Counted from the stretch's first letter, positions 23,261 to 34,473 are shown. The stretch is 64,000 nt of DNA from Hymenopus coronatus (GCA_030762935.1 CM060884.1:73287196-73351195), one strand, 5' to 3'. Program-made: numbers and translations. Notes: a model not told the origin generated them from the letters alone.

Positions 23261-23548
23261 CATCCGTAGTGTAATGGTTACCATGCTAATTTCATATACC
23301 CAAGGTCGCGGGTTCAAACCCGGCGAAGGACCATGGATTTTTTTCGGATGTAAAAATGCTTAGCATGGCTTCCTTTGGAAGGGAAGCAAAGGCGTTGGTC
23401 CCGTGTGGTAAATTTACGGCACCTAAAAGCCTCAGTTTGATAGAGAGGCCTCTGAGCAAAATTAAGCGGTCTTTCACGCCCAGTATAGAATGGGACGCTG
23501 AGAACCACAGCAGTTAAAGAGCGTCCATAAATAGCACGCCAATTACAT
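23261..23548 (+). mobile_element. SINE-A, best full-length copy
   Basis: tRNA-like head 23261-23332: A-box-like TAGTGTAATGG at 23267 and B box GGTTCAAACCC at 23311, with partly paired ends. The body carries GTAAAAATGCTTAGCATGG, TCCTTTGGAAGGGAAG, CTGAGCAAAATTAAGCGG and the tail AGCGTCCATAAATAGCACG. It sits within ATT microsatellite on both sides. Confidence 0.88.
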
Positions 23549-23810
23549 GTTTATTTTATTATTATTACTATTATTATTATTACTACTACTATTATAAATA
23601 TTGTTGTTATTATCATTATTATTATTATTATTGCTATTACAATTATTATTATTATTACACTTATTATTATTGTTATTATTATTATTACAATTATTATTAC
23701 AATTATTACTATTATTATTATTTTATGGTTATTATTAATATTATTTTAATTATTAGTATTATAATTGTAATTAATATTATTATTATTATCATTATTATCA
23801 TTATTGTTTG
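23549..23810. repeat. ATT-rich microsatellite
   Basis: Long impure TTA/ATT run. The broken periodicity (ACT, ATA, GTT interruptions) suggests an old array. Confidence 0.9.
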
Positions 23811-24455
23811 AAAACGTCAGACGTCCTGAATCCCTGTATGTGAAAGCAGACCTGAAGCGCTCTTGTGCAGGGCGCGTGAGTTTAGACTTGACGTTCAGCT
23901 GGAAGGATGCTGGTGCTGCTATCTTGAGCGACCTCGAGTAACGAACCATTTACCTCATCGCTGTGGAGACGTATGCTAGATTACACGCAGTAATTGTAAT
24001 TAATGGTCAAAATAATTCGTGTCAGGGCTAAGAGCCGCCCGCCCGCCCGCCTCTCTGAGTCGAACGTCCCTAGCAATTTGATGGCAGCCCCCCGGGGAAA
24101 TGGAACAGATCAAGGAGGCGGGCGGGTTAGTGGAGGTGGCAGACATATTTGCGAAGGTGTCGCCAAGGGAGCACTCTGCTTCTTACTGCATCCTTCATTA
24201 TTTTCCTTGTCTTTTCTAATGAAGAATTCCGGCAACGCGGAAGTTAAGGGACGCACTCCTAGGGGAACCTTATTGCCGGCTAAATGACCAGCTTTCCTTA
24301 CTTTCCACCAAACGTATCAGAAAACACATTCTTTTTCTTTCCAATTCCGCGACTTCCCAACGTACCTAAGACGAGTGGGTAGTGTGAGTATTTACTGGAC
24401 ATATAGGTAACCCAAGATATGTGCATGTTTCCATACACATCACTTTCTCTACATT
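23811..24455. other. Interval without a supported gene, partly G+C-rich
   Basis: Contains CCGCCCGCCCGCCCGCC near 24032 and a 94-codon plus frame (24003-24287) with no recognised domain. GGCTAAGAGCCGCCCGCC resembles the SINE-E 3' region, so part may be repeat-derived. Confidence 0.4.
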
Positions 24456-24457
24456 AA

Positions 24458-24508
<51 letters not shown>

Positions 24509-24512
24509 ATTT
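24456..24512. repeat. Pure (ATT)n microsatellite
   Basis: About 17 uninterrupted ATT units; purity suggests recent expansion. Confidence 0.95.
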
Positions 24513-24774
24513 TTGTAGCTTAACCCTTGGTTGCCTGCATTAGTATACTACATATGCCGTTTTTCCTTTAAATCAAGTTTAAAATTGGAGTTCTATTGAA
24601 AGTACATAGGAATAAACCTATAAAATTATTATATAAAATAATAGAAAGAATAATAGAAGAAAATTTATGTATATTGATCCTCTATTAATCAATTTCTTCC
24701 CAATTAAAAGTTAAAATTCTTATAAACCAGTTTTTATAATCTGCCAAAGGTACTTCCAAGAAAGTAATTCAAAT
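24513..24774. other. A+T-rich interval without a recognised feature
   Basis: About 260 bp; no repeat or frame recognised. Confidence 0.4.
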
Positions 24775-24885
24775 GGCCATGAGTGTTAGGTGCTAATTAA
24801 TGGACTGGCTATCCATTCAAAGCCAAATGTTGCGAGTTCAAATGCCAGTGACTGTGGTAAAGGACGGGGAGAGCCCAAGTAAAAT
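24775..24885 (+). mobile_element. Decayed tRNA-derived SINE head
   Basis: GCGAGTTCAAATGCC resembles a B box, preceded by GGCCATGAGTGTTAGGTG where an A box would lie. No other copy is seen in the window, so this is weak. Confidence 0.35.
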
Positions 24886-25164
24886 ATTCGGTGTGATGCT
24901 TGGAGTTACATTTGCCTGTAGTTATGTAGGCTTTACTCTTTCATGTATTTAAAATATCACTGAAGTGTTAGGGAAAAAGTGTATATATTACAATATAAAA
25001 CTTGTGGTTTATGGTTGAAGGTTATGTAACATGGAAGTAGTCCTAGAGTACAACACTATTTGTATAGGTACCGACAGGCAATAATGGATTAAAGTCCTTT
25101 AACCTGGATAGTCATATCGGACGATGAATGACATTGGTGAAATTATGGTCAGATGATCTCGGGG
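24886..25164. other. Interval without a recognised feature
   Basis: A+T-rich; nothing identified. Confidence 0.4.
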
Positions 25165-25305
25165 TCCATGGAGCTAAAAGTTACTCGACATTCAACTTCT
25201 CAAGATAAGGTATACCCCCGAAAAAACCTTATCCGGGTAACTCACCCTACGCGAGATTCGAACTCGCAACCTCGCTATCACCACACTACCCAGGCGAGCT
25301 TGGAA
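25165..25305 (-). mobile_element. SINE-D (tRNA-derived)
   Basis: The minus strand reads CGCCTGGGTAGTGTGGTG, then B-box-like GAGTTCGAATCTCG, then a body GTTACCCGGATAAGG and TTTTTTCGGGGGTATAC. The same family is at 37665-37786 on plus. Confidence 0.75.
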
Positions 25306-25705
25306 ATAATTGTTGAAAAGCTTATTCTTCTATTTACTTATGTTAATCAAGAAAAAATTAGAACAAAGCGTCTTATTACTTGCTTCCTTGTAAGTAGAAG
25401 GGAAATAAGGGAGTACCATAGATTAAAGTGAGAGTCAAAAGCTGGTTGCTATGTGACTGAAATTCATTTGTTTGTATGGACAGGAGTTGACAAATTCCCG
25501 TATGAGAAAAGTTGAAACTAATAAGGAATATTTCAAAAACCGTCAACTTCATGCAAAAATGTATATAACATAAATTGTGTGAGATATACATTTTCTGTAA
25601 AGTAAGTTTTTGCGTATCTCTTACGGTTTACCAGTTACGAAAAAAAAATCCGCAAAATTCATCCAGAATAAACATGTCTTCAGAGGCTATTCCCAGAATA
25701 TTCAA
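25306..25705 (-). mobile_element. HL element, 5' half replaced by LINE
   Basis: Distal half of a minus HL copy, from GTTGAAAAGCTTATTC to GGCTATTCCCAGAATATTCA, where the LINE fragment begins. Confidence 0.85.
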
Positions 25706-26645
25706 GCTCCGTTTTCCCACAAACTTACCTTCATTCACGTACCTCAGACGAAGGATTCAGTGGACGAACACCATCACCTATTTGGGGGTGAAGCTTGACA
25801 AGGGCGTCACTTTTAGGGAGCACATCAGGGAGCTGAGGTGTCGGGGCAATGGGGCTGCGGCCTCCTTGTTCCCGATGTCGGTTCGCCTTAAATTGCGCCT
25901 TTCGAATGCTCTCTTAGTCCCCTTGTTAATCTACGCCTGTGAGATCTGGGGCATGGCGGCAGACTCCGGTCTGCTGTTGCTTCAACGGGTACTGAATAGA
26001 TGTCTTCGGGAGACTCCTGCACGAAGCCTCTGGTCTACCATACCTGGAGGACGAGGTTAGGCGTCGAGCAACAACATTCGGGTTACTATTCCATCGGAGC
26101 GCCCTCGTTAGGTCTCTTGGGGATTATAATCCCAGAAACAGTCGCTTCAGGCGATACCGGCTTCCCCGCATGGCTTGCGGGCATCCCCGGTAACAAAGGT
26201 GCACCTCCATCAGCTGCTACGGTTAAGCTCCTTATAAGCCTTCAAGAGTAGCTTGGACTTGAAGATTTCAACTCCTAAATAAACTAATATTTTGTAAAAT
26301 TGTTGCACCAGTGGTGCACAAGGGCCGTTGCTCTGACTGGCAACCGTCGAGAGCAATACTTGCCTCCTCCTGTCACTCTCACGCGACATCCTGCAAGCCC
26401 CACATTCCCGTCAGTACGTGGTTAAGTTCTAGCAAGAACAGGAACATGACTAACACACCGTCGGGCTGCCCTCCGCCTGCCAACTGCTCGTTGCGTTGCC
26501 GGTTCCCTGACGAAGACCACAGAGTCAAGATGGTCGAAAGCTTGGATTTCTTTGATTCCAATCTCATTCGGTTGCTATTCCGTGAAATCATCTGTAATAA
26601 TCAACAAATCTTTAAAATATATGTAGGAAATTTAAAAACATTTTA
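25706..26645 (+). mobile_element. Non-LTR retrotransposon 3' end (RT C-terminus plus 3' tail)
   Basis: The frame to 26060 encodes an RT-like C-terminal segment with TYLGVKLDKG and LLVPLLIYACEIWG, the spacing seen after the RT fingers/palm in Jockey/I/R1-type elements. Reading continues one base out of phase after about 26030 (LPYLEDEVRRRA, then RRYRLPRMACGHPR) to a TAA at 26191-26193, so there is at least one frameshift. Catalytic YxDD and endonuclease regions are absent. The 3' tail runs to about 26645 and includes a hammerhead-like motif. The element is dead and 5'-truncated. Confidence 0.8.
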
Positions 26646-26649
26646 ATAA

Positions 26650-27462
26650 TTTTTATTTTCTCTACCCGTACTTTGTACATAGTGTATAGAGAAGGTATTG
26701 TATTGCACCCAAAAATTAAATGCTGTTTTAGGGTCATCTGTATAACAAAATTAGAAAAAGGTCCGTGTGTTTCTGTGTGCCCGTGTGTATGTGAACACGA
26801 TAATTCAAAAGCGAAATGTCGGTAAAATACCAAACTTTGTATTTGAGTTCGGTATCTTCCAAGGATGCGACACGAAGATTTTGAAAAAAAAATCCCACCC
26901 CAACCTACACTTTACTTGGAAACATTTCAAAAATTTAGATTTTCTCAAAAATGACTACGATTTTGTTTGAAACACCGTATATCAAACTTATTTATATGGC
27001 AAATGAAATCTATGTTTTTAATTTTGTGGGAATAGCCTCTACAGACCTCTTTATTCTGAATGAGTTTTGCTAAAATTTTCATAAGTGGTATACCGTAAGA
27101 GAGAGACAAAAGCTTACTATACAAAACATGTGGATCACATCAAAACATACAATTTATATCCTATACTTTTTTGCGTGGAATTGACCATTTCTGCGATATT
27201 CTTTGATATTTGTTTCAGATTTAAAAAACGTATAAGCTGTAAACTCCTGGCCCTGCATGAAACGGATTTATACCACATGGCAGCCTGCTTTTTAAAGAGT
27301 TTACTGTCACTTTAGCCTAGTGTATTCGTTTATTTTCCTTCTACTTATATGCAAGCAAGTATTTAAGATAATTTCTGCTAATGTTTATCTCGATTATCAT
27401 AAAATAGATAGAAGAATATGCTTTTTAACAATAATTTGTTACAGAGATATAAAGAAAGTATG
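26650..27462 (+). mobile_element. HL element
   Basis: 5' TTCTCTACCCGTACTTTGTA, microsatellite about 26760-26800, body, and 3' end reduced to GAGATATAAAGAAAG. The terminal hairpin is lost. Confidence 0.85.
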
Positions 27463-28057
27463 CTTTATTTAATCTATGCCATTTACAATATTGGAAATAC
27501 GGGGTCAAACTAAGAAAACCCTTGAAAACTTCAGATGCAAACATTTTAAACTTTTTTTTCAGAAGCTACAAACAGATAAATGAGAAAGGTTGTGGAACAG
27601 AATTCTTGTATCAAGAAACCATAGAAAGTTCTATTGCAATACCTAATATAATTCTGGAGAAACATGTACCTTAGCTAATGAAAATGTAAGTTTTGGAAAG
27701 CTGAAATAGAAAATTGAGAACATTATGTAAGTTAGAAATGTTTTTTGATGTTTGCTATAATCATACTCCTATTACAGGCAATTGTTTCTTCTGCACTTTT
27801 CGTCTTTAGTGGTTCAAAACAGTTTTTACTAATTCTACAAAGCTTTTAAACTCTGTTTTGGTATTTTGAATAATTATACACGAACAAGCTAAAATTTTGC
27901 CTAGAAAAAACCAATTCTAAATAAAATAGATTCATAAATTTTCTAGCACATGTGTTTACAAACACAACACGCGAACCGGGATTTTGATACAGCCTTCTTG
28001 AACCAGGTTACTAAAGATTTGCTGCTTAAATAGAAAAGAAAGTTGAGTGACTGTTTT
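27463..28057. other. A+T-rich interval without a recognised feature
   Basis: About 600 bp with no long frame on either strand and no HL or SINE blocks. Confidence 0.5.
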
Positions 28058-28922
28058 TACTTTCTCTATATGTACTATGTACATAGTGTATAGAGAAAGT
28101 ATTGCATTTCACCAAAAATTCAATACCGAGATTTCACCGGAAATGAATGTTTTGGGCCCCCCTGAATCCAAAAAAAGCATTTCCAGATGTGTGTGTGTGT
28201 GTGTGTGAGTGTGTGTGTGTCTGTGGACAGCATAGCTCAAAAACGAAAAGACCATTGAATACCAAACATGGTATTTAAGTTTGGCACCTTCCAAGGATGC
28301 GACACGAAGATTTTCAAGAAAATATCCCTACCCCCAACTATCCTTTACCTGGAACATTTTTTAAAAAATGATGATTTTCTTAAAAATGGCTCCAACGATT
28401 TTGACTAAAATATTGTATATCAAAGATATTTACCTGACAAATAAAATGTATATCTTGAATTTTCTGGGAATAGCCTCTGAAGACTACTTTATTCTGGATG
28501 ACTTTTACGGAATTTTGCATAACTGCTAAACCATAAGAGATGTACAAAAATTAACCACACAAAAATTTAGAGTACTTTAAAAAATACAATTTATGTTATA
28601 TGCATTGTTTTTTCGTGGAGCTGATCGTTTTTTATATATTCCTTGTTTTTGGTTTCAGCTTTTAAACTTATACCTTTCTCATTCAGGAATTTGTCAGCTC
28701 CTGTGCTTTCAAACAAGGAAGTCCATTCACAGAGCAACCTGCTTTTGACTATCACTTTAAACTATAGTACCCCCTTATTTCGTTTCCACTTACAAGGAAG
28801 CAAGTAATAAGACTATTTCTGCTAATTGTTTCTCGAATAGCGTGAAGTAAATAGAAGCATACGCTTTTTAACAATAATTTGTTGCAGAGAAAGTCATTGA
28901 ATGGAACACATCAGATTTTTTA
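28058..28922 (+). mobile_element. HL element, reference copy
   Basis: One of the best-preserved copies. The 5' hairpin spans 28058-28101: TACTTTCTCTATA pairs with TATAGAGAAAGTA around the 14-bp palindrome ACTATGTACATAGT. The microsatellite is at 28187-28224, followed by CAGCATAGCTCAAAAACG, the CAAGGATGCGACACGAAG block and an A+T-rich body. The 3' end is GCAGAGAAAGTCATTGAATG then GAACACATCAGATTTTTT. In copies keeping the full 3' end, TGTAGAGAAAGT is the exact reverse complement of the 5' ACTTTCTCTACA. No coding capacity. The layout fits a non-autonomous Helentron (HINE); other rolling-circle or foldback classes remain possible. Confidence 0.9.
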
Positions 28923-29426
28923 GAAATGCTCGGTGACAGAAGGTGGGCGTAACCCAACGCAGCCCTTTATACAAACCCATTTTAATACAGTTCTAGATGG
29001 AATTTAAATCTGAAACTTTAAGGTTACATTCTTATGATAAACTAATTTATAAGGTTAATAATCAGACTCTTAATTTTTTACCCCAATCGCGCACATCCCC
29101 CCCTTAATGGTTTACTCTCGCACAGAGCATTTGCTATATTTAGGTGGCGTAATACGCGCATGCGTACTCCGCGCTCTGTATACAGACTTGTTCCACATAA
29201 CTTTGCCCGTTATCTCACACTATTGTCCGTTCACAAGCTCAAGAGCTTTGCTTGGAGTCAGCAATGTAGTAAACAATTCCAGGAACACCCTCATAGCAGA
29301 CACTACCTCTTAAGCATAAGGCAGAAGTACCAACTTTGGAATACATGTACTAGAAAATGCAAGGAAGTCGTTTAAAAGATCGCGAAGCAAAATGCTGCTC
29401 AGTTCCTTGGTATGTTATGCTTATTA
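28923..29426. other. Interval without a supported gene
   Basis: About 500 bp between HL copies, with a CpG-containing patch (AATACGCGCATGCGTACTCC near 29151). Two overlapping frames of about 70 codons (29107-29375) show no domain. Confidence 0.4.
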
Positions 29427-29500
29427 AAAAATCTGATGTGTTCCATTCGCATGACTACTTCAATCTGTTTCATATACGAACTGTTCTTACTAGGCATAGT
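29427..29500 (-). mobile_element. HL 3' end scrap
   Basis: ATCTGATGTGTTCCATTCGC and ATGACTACTTCAATC; ends after about 70 bp next to a plus copy. Confidence 0.75.
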
Positions 29501-29502
29501 TT

Positions 29503-30410
29503 TTACTTTCTCTACACGTACTATGTACATAGTGTATAGAAAAGTTATTGTAATGCACCCAAAAATTAGATACTGAGTTTTCCCCGGAAATACATGTTTT
29601 AGGATTTAAAAAAAGAATTTTTAGAAAAATTTCCGTTTGTTTGTCTTGTCTGTCTGTATGTATGTGTGTCTGTGAGCAGCATAGCAAAAACACGACAAGT
29701 CCGTTAAATGCCAAATGATATTTAAGTTCATTATCTTCCAAGGATGCGACACAAATATTTTCAAGCAAATCCCCCACCCCCATTTATCCTTAACATGGAA
29801 ACATTTTCGAAAATGTTGATGTTCTAGAAAACGGCTCAAACGATTTTGAATAAAGTATCATATATTAAAGGCATTTACCTGACAAATAAAATATATATCT
29901 TGCATTTTCTGGGAATAGCTTCTAAAGACCTGCTTATTCTGGATGAGTTTAGCTTAATTTAGAATAACTAGTAAACTGTAAGAAATTGGAAAAAAAACTT
30001 GCTGTACAAAAAATGTAGATCTTATAAAAATACACAAGTTATGTCATATACATTACTTTCGTGGAACTTACCGTTTTAGAGGCATTCTTTTTTATTAGTT
30101 TCAGTTGTGAAGTACTTATACTTTTCACAGACGGAAGTGTTCGTTTTTCTTTTGTTCTATTCCTAACCAAGCAAAGATGCGATTTGCAATGACAATCGCA
30201 TAACGAAAGCTTTTAAAACACTTGACTCGCTTTATCCTAGTGCATTCCCTTATTTTCCTCCTACTTTCAAGGAAGCAAGGAAATAACACAGCTTCTGCTA
30301 TTATTTATCTCGAGTATCATAAAGTAGATAGAAGAATATGATTTTTAACAATAATTTGTGACAGTGATGTAGAGAAAGTCATGTGAATGGAGCACATTGG
30401 ATGTTTTAGC
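29503..30410 (+). mobile_element. HL element, full length
   Basis: 5' ACTTTCTCTACACG, microsatellite 29633-29680, distal body of the alternative subfamily (GACGGAAGTGTTCG near 30131). The 3' end is GATGTAGAGAAAGTCATGTG then AATGGAGCACATTGGA. Confidence 0.92.
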
Positions 30411-30452
30411 CATGCTGTTCTCAGACACAGACACAAAGGATCTTTTTCTAAA
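30411..30452 (-). mobile_element. HL microsatellite-region scrap
   Basis: CCATGCTGTTCTCAGACACA then GGATCTTTTTCTAAAAATC; an isolated piece between two larger copies. Confidence 0.6.
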
Positions 30453-31282
30453 AATCAAATGTGTTCCATTCACATGACTTTCTCTATATCTCTGTAACAA
30501 ATTATTGCTAATAAGCTTATTCCTTTATTTATTTCGTGCTGATCAAGAAAATAAGCAGAAATAGTCTTATTTCTTGCTTTATTGTAAGTAGAAGGGAAAT
30601 AAGGGAGTACCATAGGATAAAGTGAAAGTCAAAAGCTGATGGCAAATTCCTCTATGAGAAAACAATATTAGATTTTCAAAGTTGAAACTAAAAACAAGGA
30701 ATATCTCAAAAACGATCAACTCCACGAAAAAAATGTATATATCATAAATTGTGTGTTTTAACGTACTCTTCAATTTTGTGTGATAAGTTTTTGTCAATCT
30801 CTTTCTAAACCGTAAGAGATGGACAAAAGTCATCCAGAATATGTAGTCTTCAGAGGCTATTCCCAGAAAAATGTAATACTTACATTTTATTTGTCAAGTA
30901 AATATCTTTAATATTCAATATTTTAATCAAACTCGTTAGAGCCATTTTTTAGAAAATCAAAATTTTCGAAAAAAGTTCCATGTAAAGGGTAGTTGGGAGT
31001 GGTGAGATTTTCTTGAAAATCTTCGTGTCGCATCCTTGGAAGATACCAAACTTAAACACCAAGTTTCGTATTTAACGGTCTTTTCATTTTTGAGCTATGC
31101 TGTCCGCAGGCACACAGACACACGCATACGCACACACATGGACCTTTTTCTAAAAATGCTTTTTTTGGATTCAGGGTGACCCAAAATATGTATTTCCGGT
31201 GAAATCTTAGTATCCAATGTTTGGGTGCAATACAATACCTTCTCTATACACCTATACTTCGTACGTGTAGAGAAAGTAAAAG
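30453..31282 (-). mobile_element. HL element, full length, tail-to-tail with previous
   Basis: Starts AAATGTGTTCCATTCACATG, ACTTTCTCTATATCTCTG and ends GTACGTGTAGAGAAAGTAAA; microsatellite 31108-31140. With 29503-30410 it makes a tail-to-tail inverted pair. Confidence 0.92.
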
Positions 31283-31339
31283 GTGTACCCAGTTTCACGG
31301 CAGGATAAAAGTAAACATCGCTGCTGTCACCGTCATCCT

Positions 31340-31590
31340 AAATTATCCTCTATGTGGATCCTTTTGAAAAATTCTGATTCTCTCAAAAATGGCTTTCACG
31401 TCTTTGATTAAAATGCTCTTAAATCTGCAAGATCTTTGCAGTAGCTTAGCACAGTTACAAAGCAAGTGGTAAGACAATTTCTACAAACGTTTATCTTGAT
31501 TAGCACAATGCAAATAAAGGAATAGTCTTTTGGAAGAATAGTTTTTCTGCAAGTGAGGTAGAAGAGGTCATGTGAATGAAAGGCTTTATA
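31340..31590 (+). mobile_element. HL element, degenerate
   Basis: Diverged body blocks (CTCTCAAAAATGGCTTTCAC, TTTGATTAAAATGC, CTTGATTAGCACAATG) and 3' end GTAGAAGAGGTCATGTGAAT. Confidence 0.65.
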
Positions 31591-31594
31591 AATG

Positions 31595-31693
31595 TTATTC
31601 AGGGGTCCTCAGGGCATGTATTTATAAGGAAATCTCCGTATTGAATTTTGGGTGAAAGACATTACCTAAGCTGTACGTGGTAGAGAAAGAAAA
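31595..31693 (-). mobile_element. HL 5' end scrap
   Basis: TTCAGGGGTCCTCAGGGCAT, AAATCTCCGTATTGAATTTT and GTACGTGGTAGAGAAAG. Confidence 0.65.
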
Positions 31694-32194
31694 AGAGACG
31701 ATTTCCATGTGCTATTGTTATTGCTCAGACTTCCCTGGTAGAATATCACTATTTTTATTTCTCTGTGCTTGTATAGTAAACAAAGGATTTGTTTACTGCG
31801 TGCATGAGGTATGTTCTTCCGCACTGTCTCATATAAATGTAAATGAGAGATTATTTCCTAAAGTCTACATGATATTGTAAAATACGTTTCATTCTCGTCA
31901 CTAGAACACACAAACACGTCAATGTAATCAACTGCAAATTCCATCGTTGAATACTGTAATTATGCCTTTAAGCTCATTCCCATAATTTATTAATTCTCGT
32001 GTATAAATGTATATGCATGCTAAAATTAGGATTTAGTTGTTTGAAACTAGACATTAAAGTATAATTAATTTTATTATATGTGTTTTGCATAGCATACATT
32101 TAAATTTAATAAGCTTATAGTCATTTGAAAATTGTAATTTCGATGCACAACTTTATTACTTGCTCTGGCACGTCTGTAAAATATACATAATGGG
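31694..32194. other. A+T-rich interval without a recognised feature
   Basis: About 500 bp. A 67-codon plus frame (31677-31880) starts in the HL scrap and has no motif. Confidence 0.45.
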
Positions 32195-32299
32195 CGGAGA
32201 AGCTATTGCATTTCACCCAAAAACTCGATATCGAGATTTTGCCGGAAATACATGTATTGAGGGTCTCCGAATCCTAAAAAGGATCTTTAGAAAAAAATC
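32195..32299 (+). mobile_element. HL 5' region scrap
   Basis: GAAGCTATTGCATTTCACCC to AAAAAGGATCTTTAGAAAAA; lacks the 5' palindrome. Confidence 0.75.
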
Positions 32300-33055
32300 T
32301 GATGCGTTACACTCGCATGACTTTCTCTAGCTGCTCTGCAAAACTCCCACAAAAGATTATTCTTCTTTGTACACAATGCTAATCGAGATAAATATTAGCA
32401 GAATCTTATTACTTAGTTCCTTATAAGTAGAAGGGAATAAGGGAATGCACTATGCTAAATTGATTATCAAATGTTTTAAAAGCTATCGTTATGTAATTGT
32501 CATTGCAAATCACTTCTTTGCTTGGCCAGGAGTAGAACAAAAGAAAAACAGACATTTCCTGTGTCAGAAAAGTTTAAGTAGTTCAAAATTGAAACCAATA
32601 ACAAGGAATATCTCGAAAACGGTTACCTCCACAACAAAAATGTAAAGGGCAAAAATTGTGTTTAGTCACGAGGTACATTTTTTGTGCAGTACGTTTTTTT
32701 TTCTATCTCTTACGGTTTAACAGTTAAGCAAAATTCAGCAAAAATTCATCCAGAATAAAGAGGTCTTCAGAGGCTATTCCCAAAAAATTCGAGATATGCA
32801 TTTTATAGCTTTAATATACGGGATTTTAATCAAAATCATTAGAGCAATTTTTAAGAAGATAAACATTTTAGAATTTTTTCCATATAATGGGTAGTTTGTG
32901 ATGGGAGGGATGTTTTTGAAAATCTTCGTGTCACATCCCTGGAAGATACTAAAACTAAATATCAAGTTTGGTATTTAACGGTCTTTTTGTTTTGGGGCTA
33001 TACTGTCCACAGACACACACTCACACACAGATACACACACGGAACTTTTTTTAAA
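32300..33055 (-). mobile_element. HL element with compensated hairpin
   Basis: Hairpin region at 32303-32320 reads GATGCGTTACACTCGCATG: both stem arms differ from the family consensus (ATGTG/CACAT) at the pairing position, giving ATGCG/CGCAT. The alternative-subfamily body follows. It ends at the microsatellite (33014-33045); the 5' end is replaced by the next copy. Confidence 0.88.
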
Positions 33056-33968
33056 AATCTGATGTGTTACACTCACATGCCTTTCTCTAGCTGTTCTACA
33101 AACTAAGATTATTATTCTTTTTGCACCCTGCTAATCGAGGTACTCATTAGCAAAATGTTCTTTTTACTTAGTTCCTTATAAGTAGGAAGAAAATAACGGA
33201 ATACACTAGGCTAAACCGATAGTCAAATGTTTTGAAAGCTTTCGTTATGCGATTGTCATCAAAATCGCTTCTTTTCTTGGCCAGGAGTAGAACAAAAGAA
33301 AAACGGACACTCCCGTTTGAGAAAAGTATAAGTACTTCACAACTAAAACTAATAACAATGAATACCACGAAAATGGTAAGCTCCACGAAAAAAATGTAGG
33401 TGTCATAATTTGTATATTTTAACAAACCTACATTTTTTGAATCGTAAGGTTTTGTGTATCTCTTACGGTTTACTAGTTATACCAAATTAAGCAAAATTCA
33501 TCCAGAATAAACAGGTCTTTAGAGGCTATTTCCAGAAAATTCAAGATGTACATTTAATTGGTATGTAAATATCTTTACTATGCGGGATTTTAATCAAAAT
33601 CGTTAGAGCTATTTTTTAGAAAATTAAAATTTTCGAAATTCCTTCCATGTAAAGGATAGCTGGGGGTGGGGGGATTTTCTTGAAAATCTTAGTGTCACAT
33701 CCTTGGAAGATACCAAACCTAAATAACAAGTTTAGTATTTAACGGTCTTTTCGTTTTTGGGCTATGCTGTCCACAGACACACACACACATACACACACAC
33801 AGAAAGACAGACGGACACACACACGCGGACCTTTTTCTGAAAATGCTTTTTTGAATTCATGGGTTCCTAAAACATGTATTTCTGGTGCAATCTCGGTATC
33901 GAATTTTTGGGTGGAATACAATACTTCCTCTATACACTAGGTACATAGTACGTATAGAGAAAGTAAAA
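33056..33968 (-). mobile_element. HL element, alternative subfamily, full length
   Basis: Starts TCTGATGTGTTACACTCACA with CTTTCTCTAGCTGTTCTAC; microsatellite 33775-33832; 5' end ATAGTACGTATAGAGAAAGT. Head-to-tail with the copy on its left. Confidence 0.92.
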
Positions 33969-34089
33969 ATGCTTATTTTCGGACTCAGAGGACCCCAAAA
34001 CATATATTTCTGGTGAAATCTCGGTATCGAATTTTTGGGTTCTCTATCCCTATGTACATTGTACATATGGGGCTAGAGAAAGTAAAAAT
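33969..34089 (-). mobile_element. HL 5' end, variant palindrome
   Basis: GGACTCAGAGGACCCCAAAA to GTACATATGGGGCTAGAGAA. This 5' end type is also found at 1880, 41930 and 53840. Confidence 0.8.
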
Positions 34090-34470
34090 CAGTGTATGTG
34101 TTTTACATTCCTTAGTTGTACTAGAGCACTTTCGATGCCGATATTTCACAGTAAATAGTGTTATGGGAATCCCTAAATGCAAAAAAAAAAAAATAAATAA
34201 ATAAATAAAATAAAATAAAAAAAAAAGGATTTTTAGAAAAATGTCCGTATGTGTCTGTGTGCAGTAAAGATCAAAACCGATAATTCCGTTAAATACAAAA
34301 CGTTATGATTATGTTTAATATCTTTTCAAGGATTGATACAGAGATTCTCAAAAAATCCCCTCACCCCCCAACTAACCTTTACTTGGAAACATTTTCAAAA
34401 ATGTTCTCAAAAGTGACTTTTAGAATTTTAATTAAAATATCGTATATGAAAGATATTTAACTGACTGGTT
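34090..34470 (+). mobile_element. HL 5' half
   Basis: GATGCCGATATTTCACAGTA, an A/AATA-rich insertion (34182-34226), a short microsatellite and body to GAAAGATATTTAACTGAC. Confidence 0.75.
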
Positions 34471-34473
34471 CAG

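Noticed and set aside
24003..24287. 94-codon frame in a G+C-rich patch
   Set aside because: Driven by a CCGCC run and lacking any recognisable domain; possibly SINE-derived.
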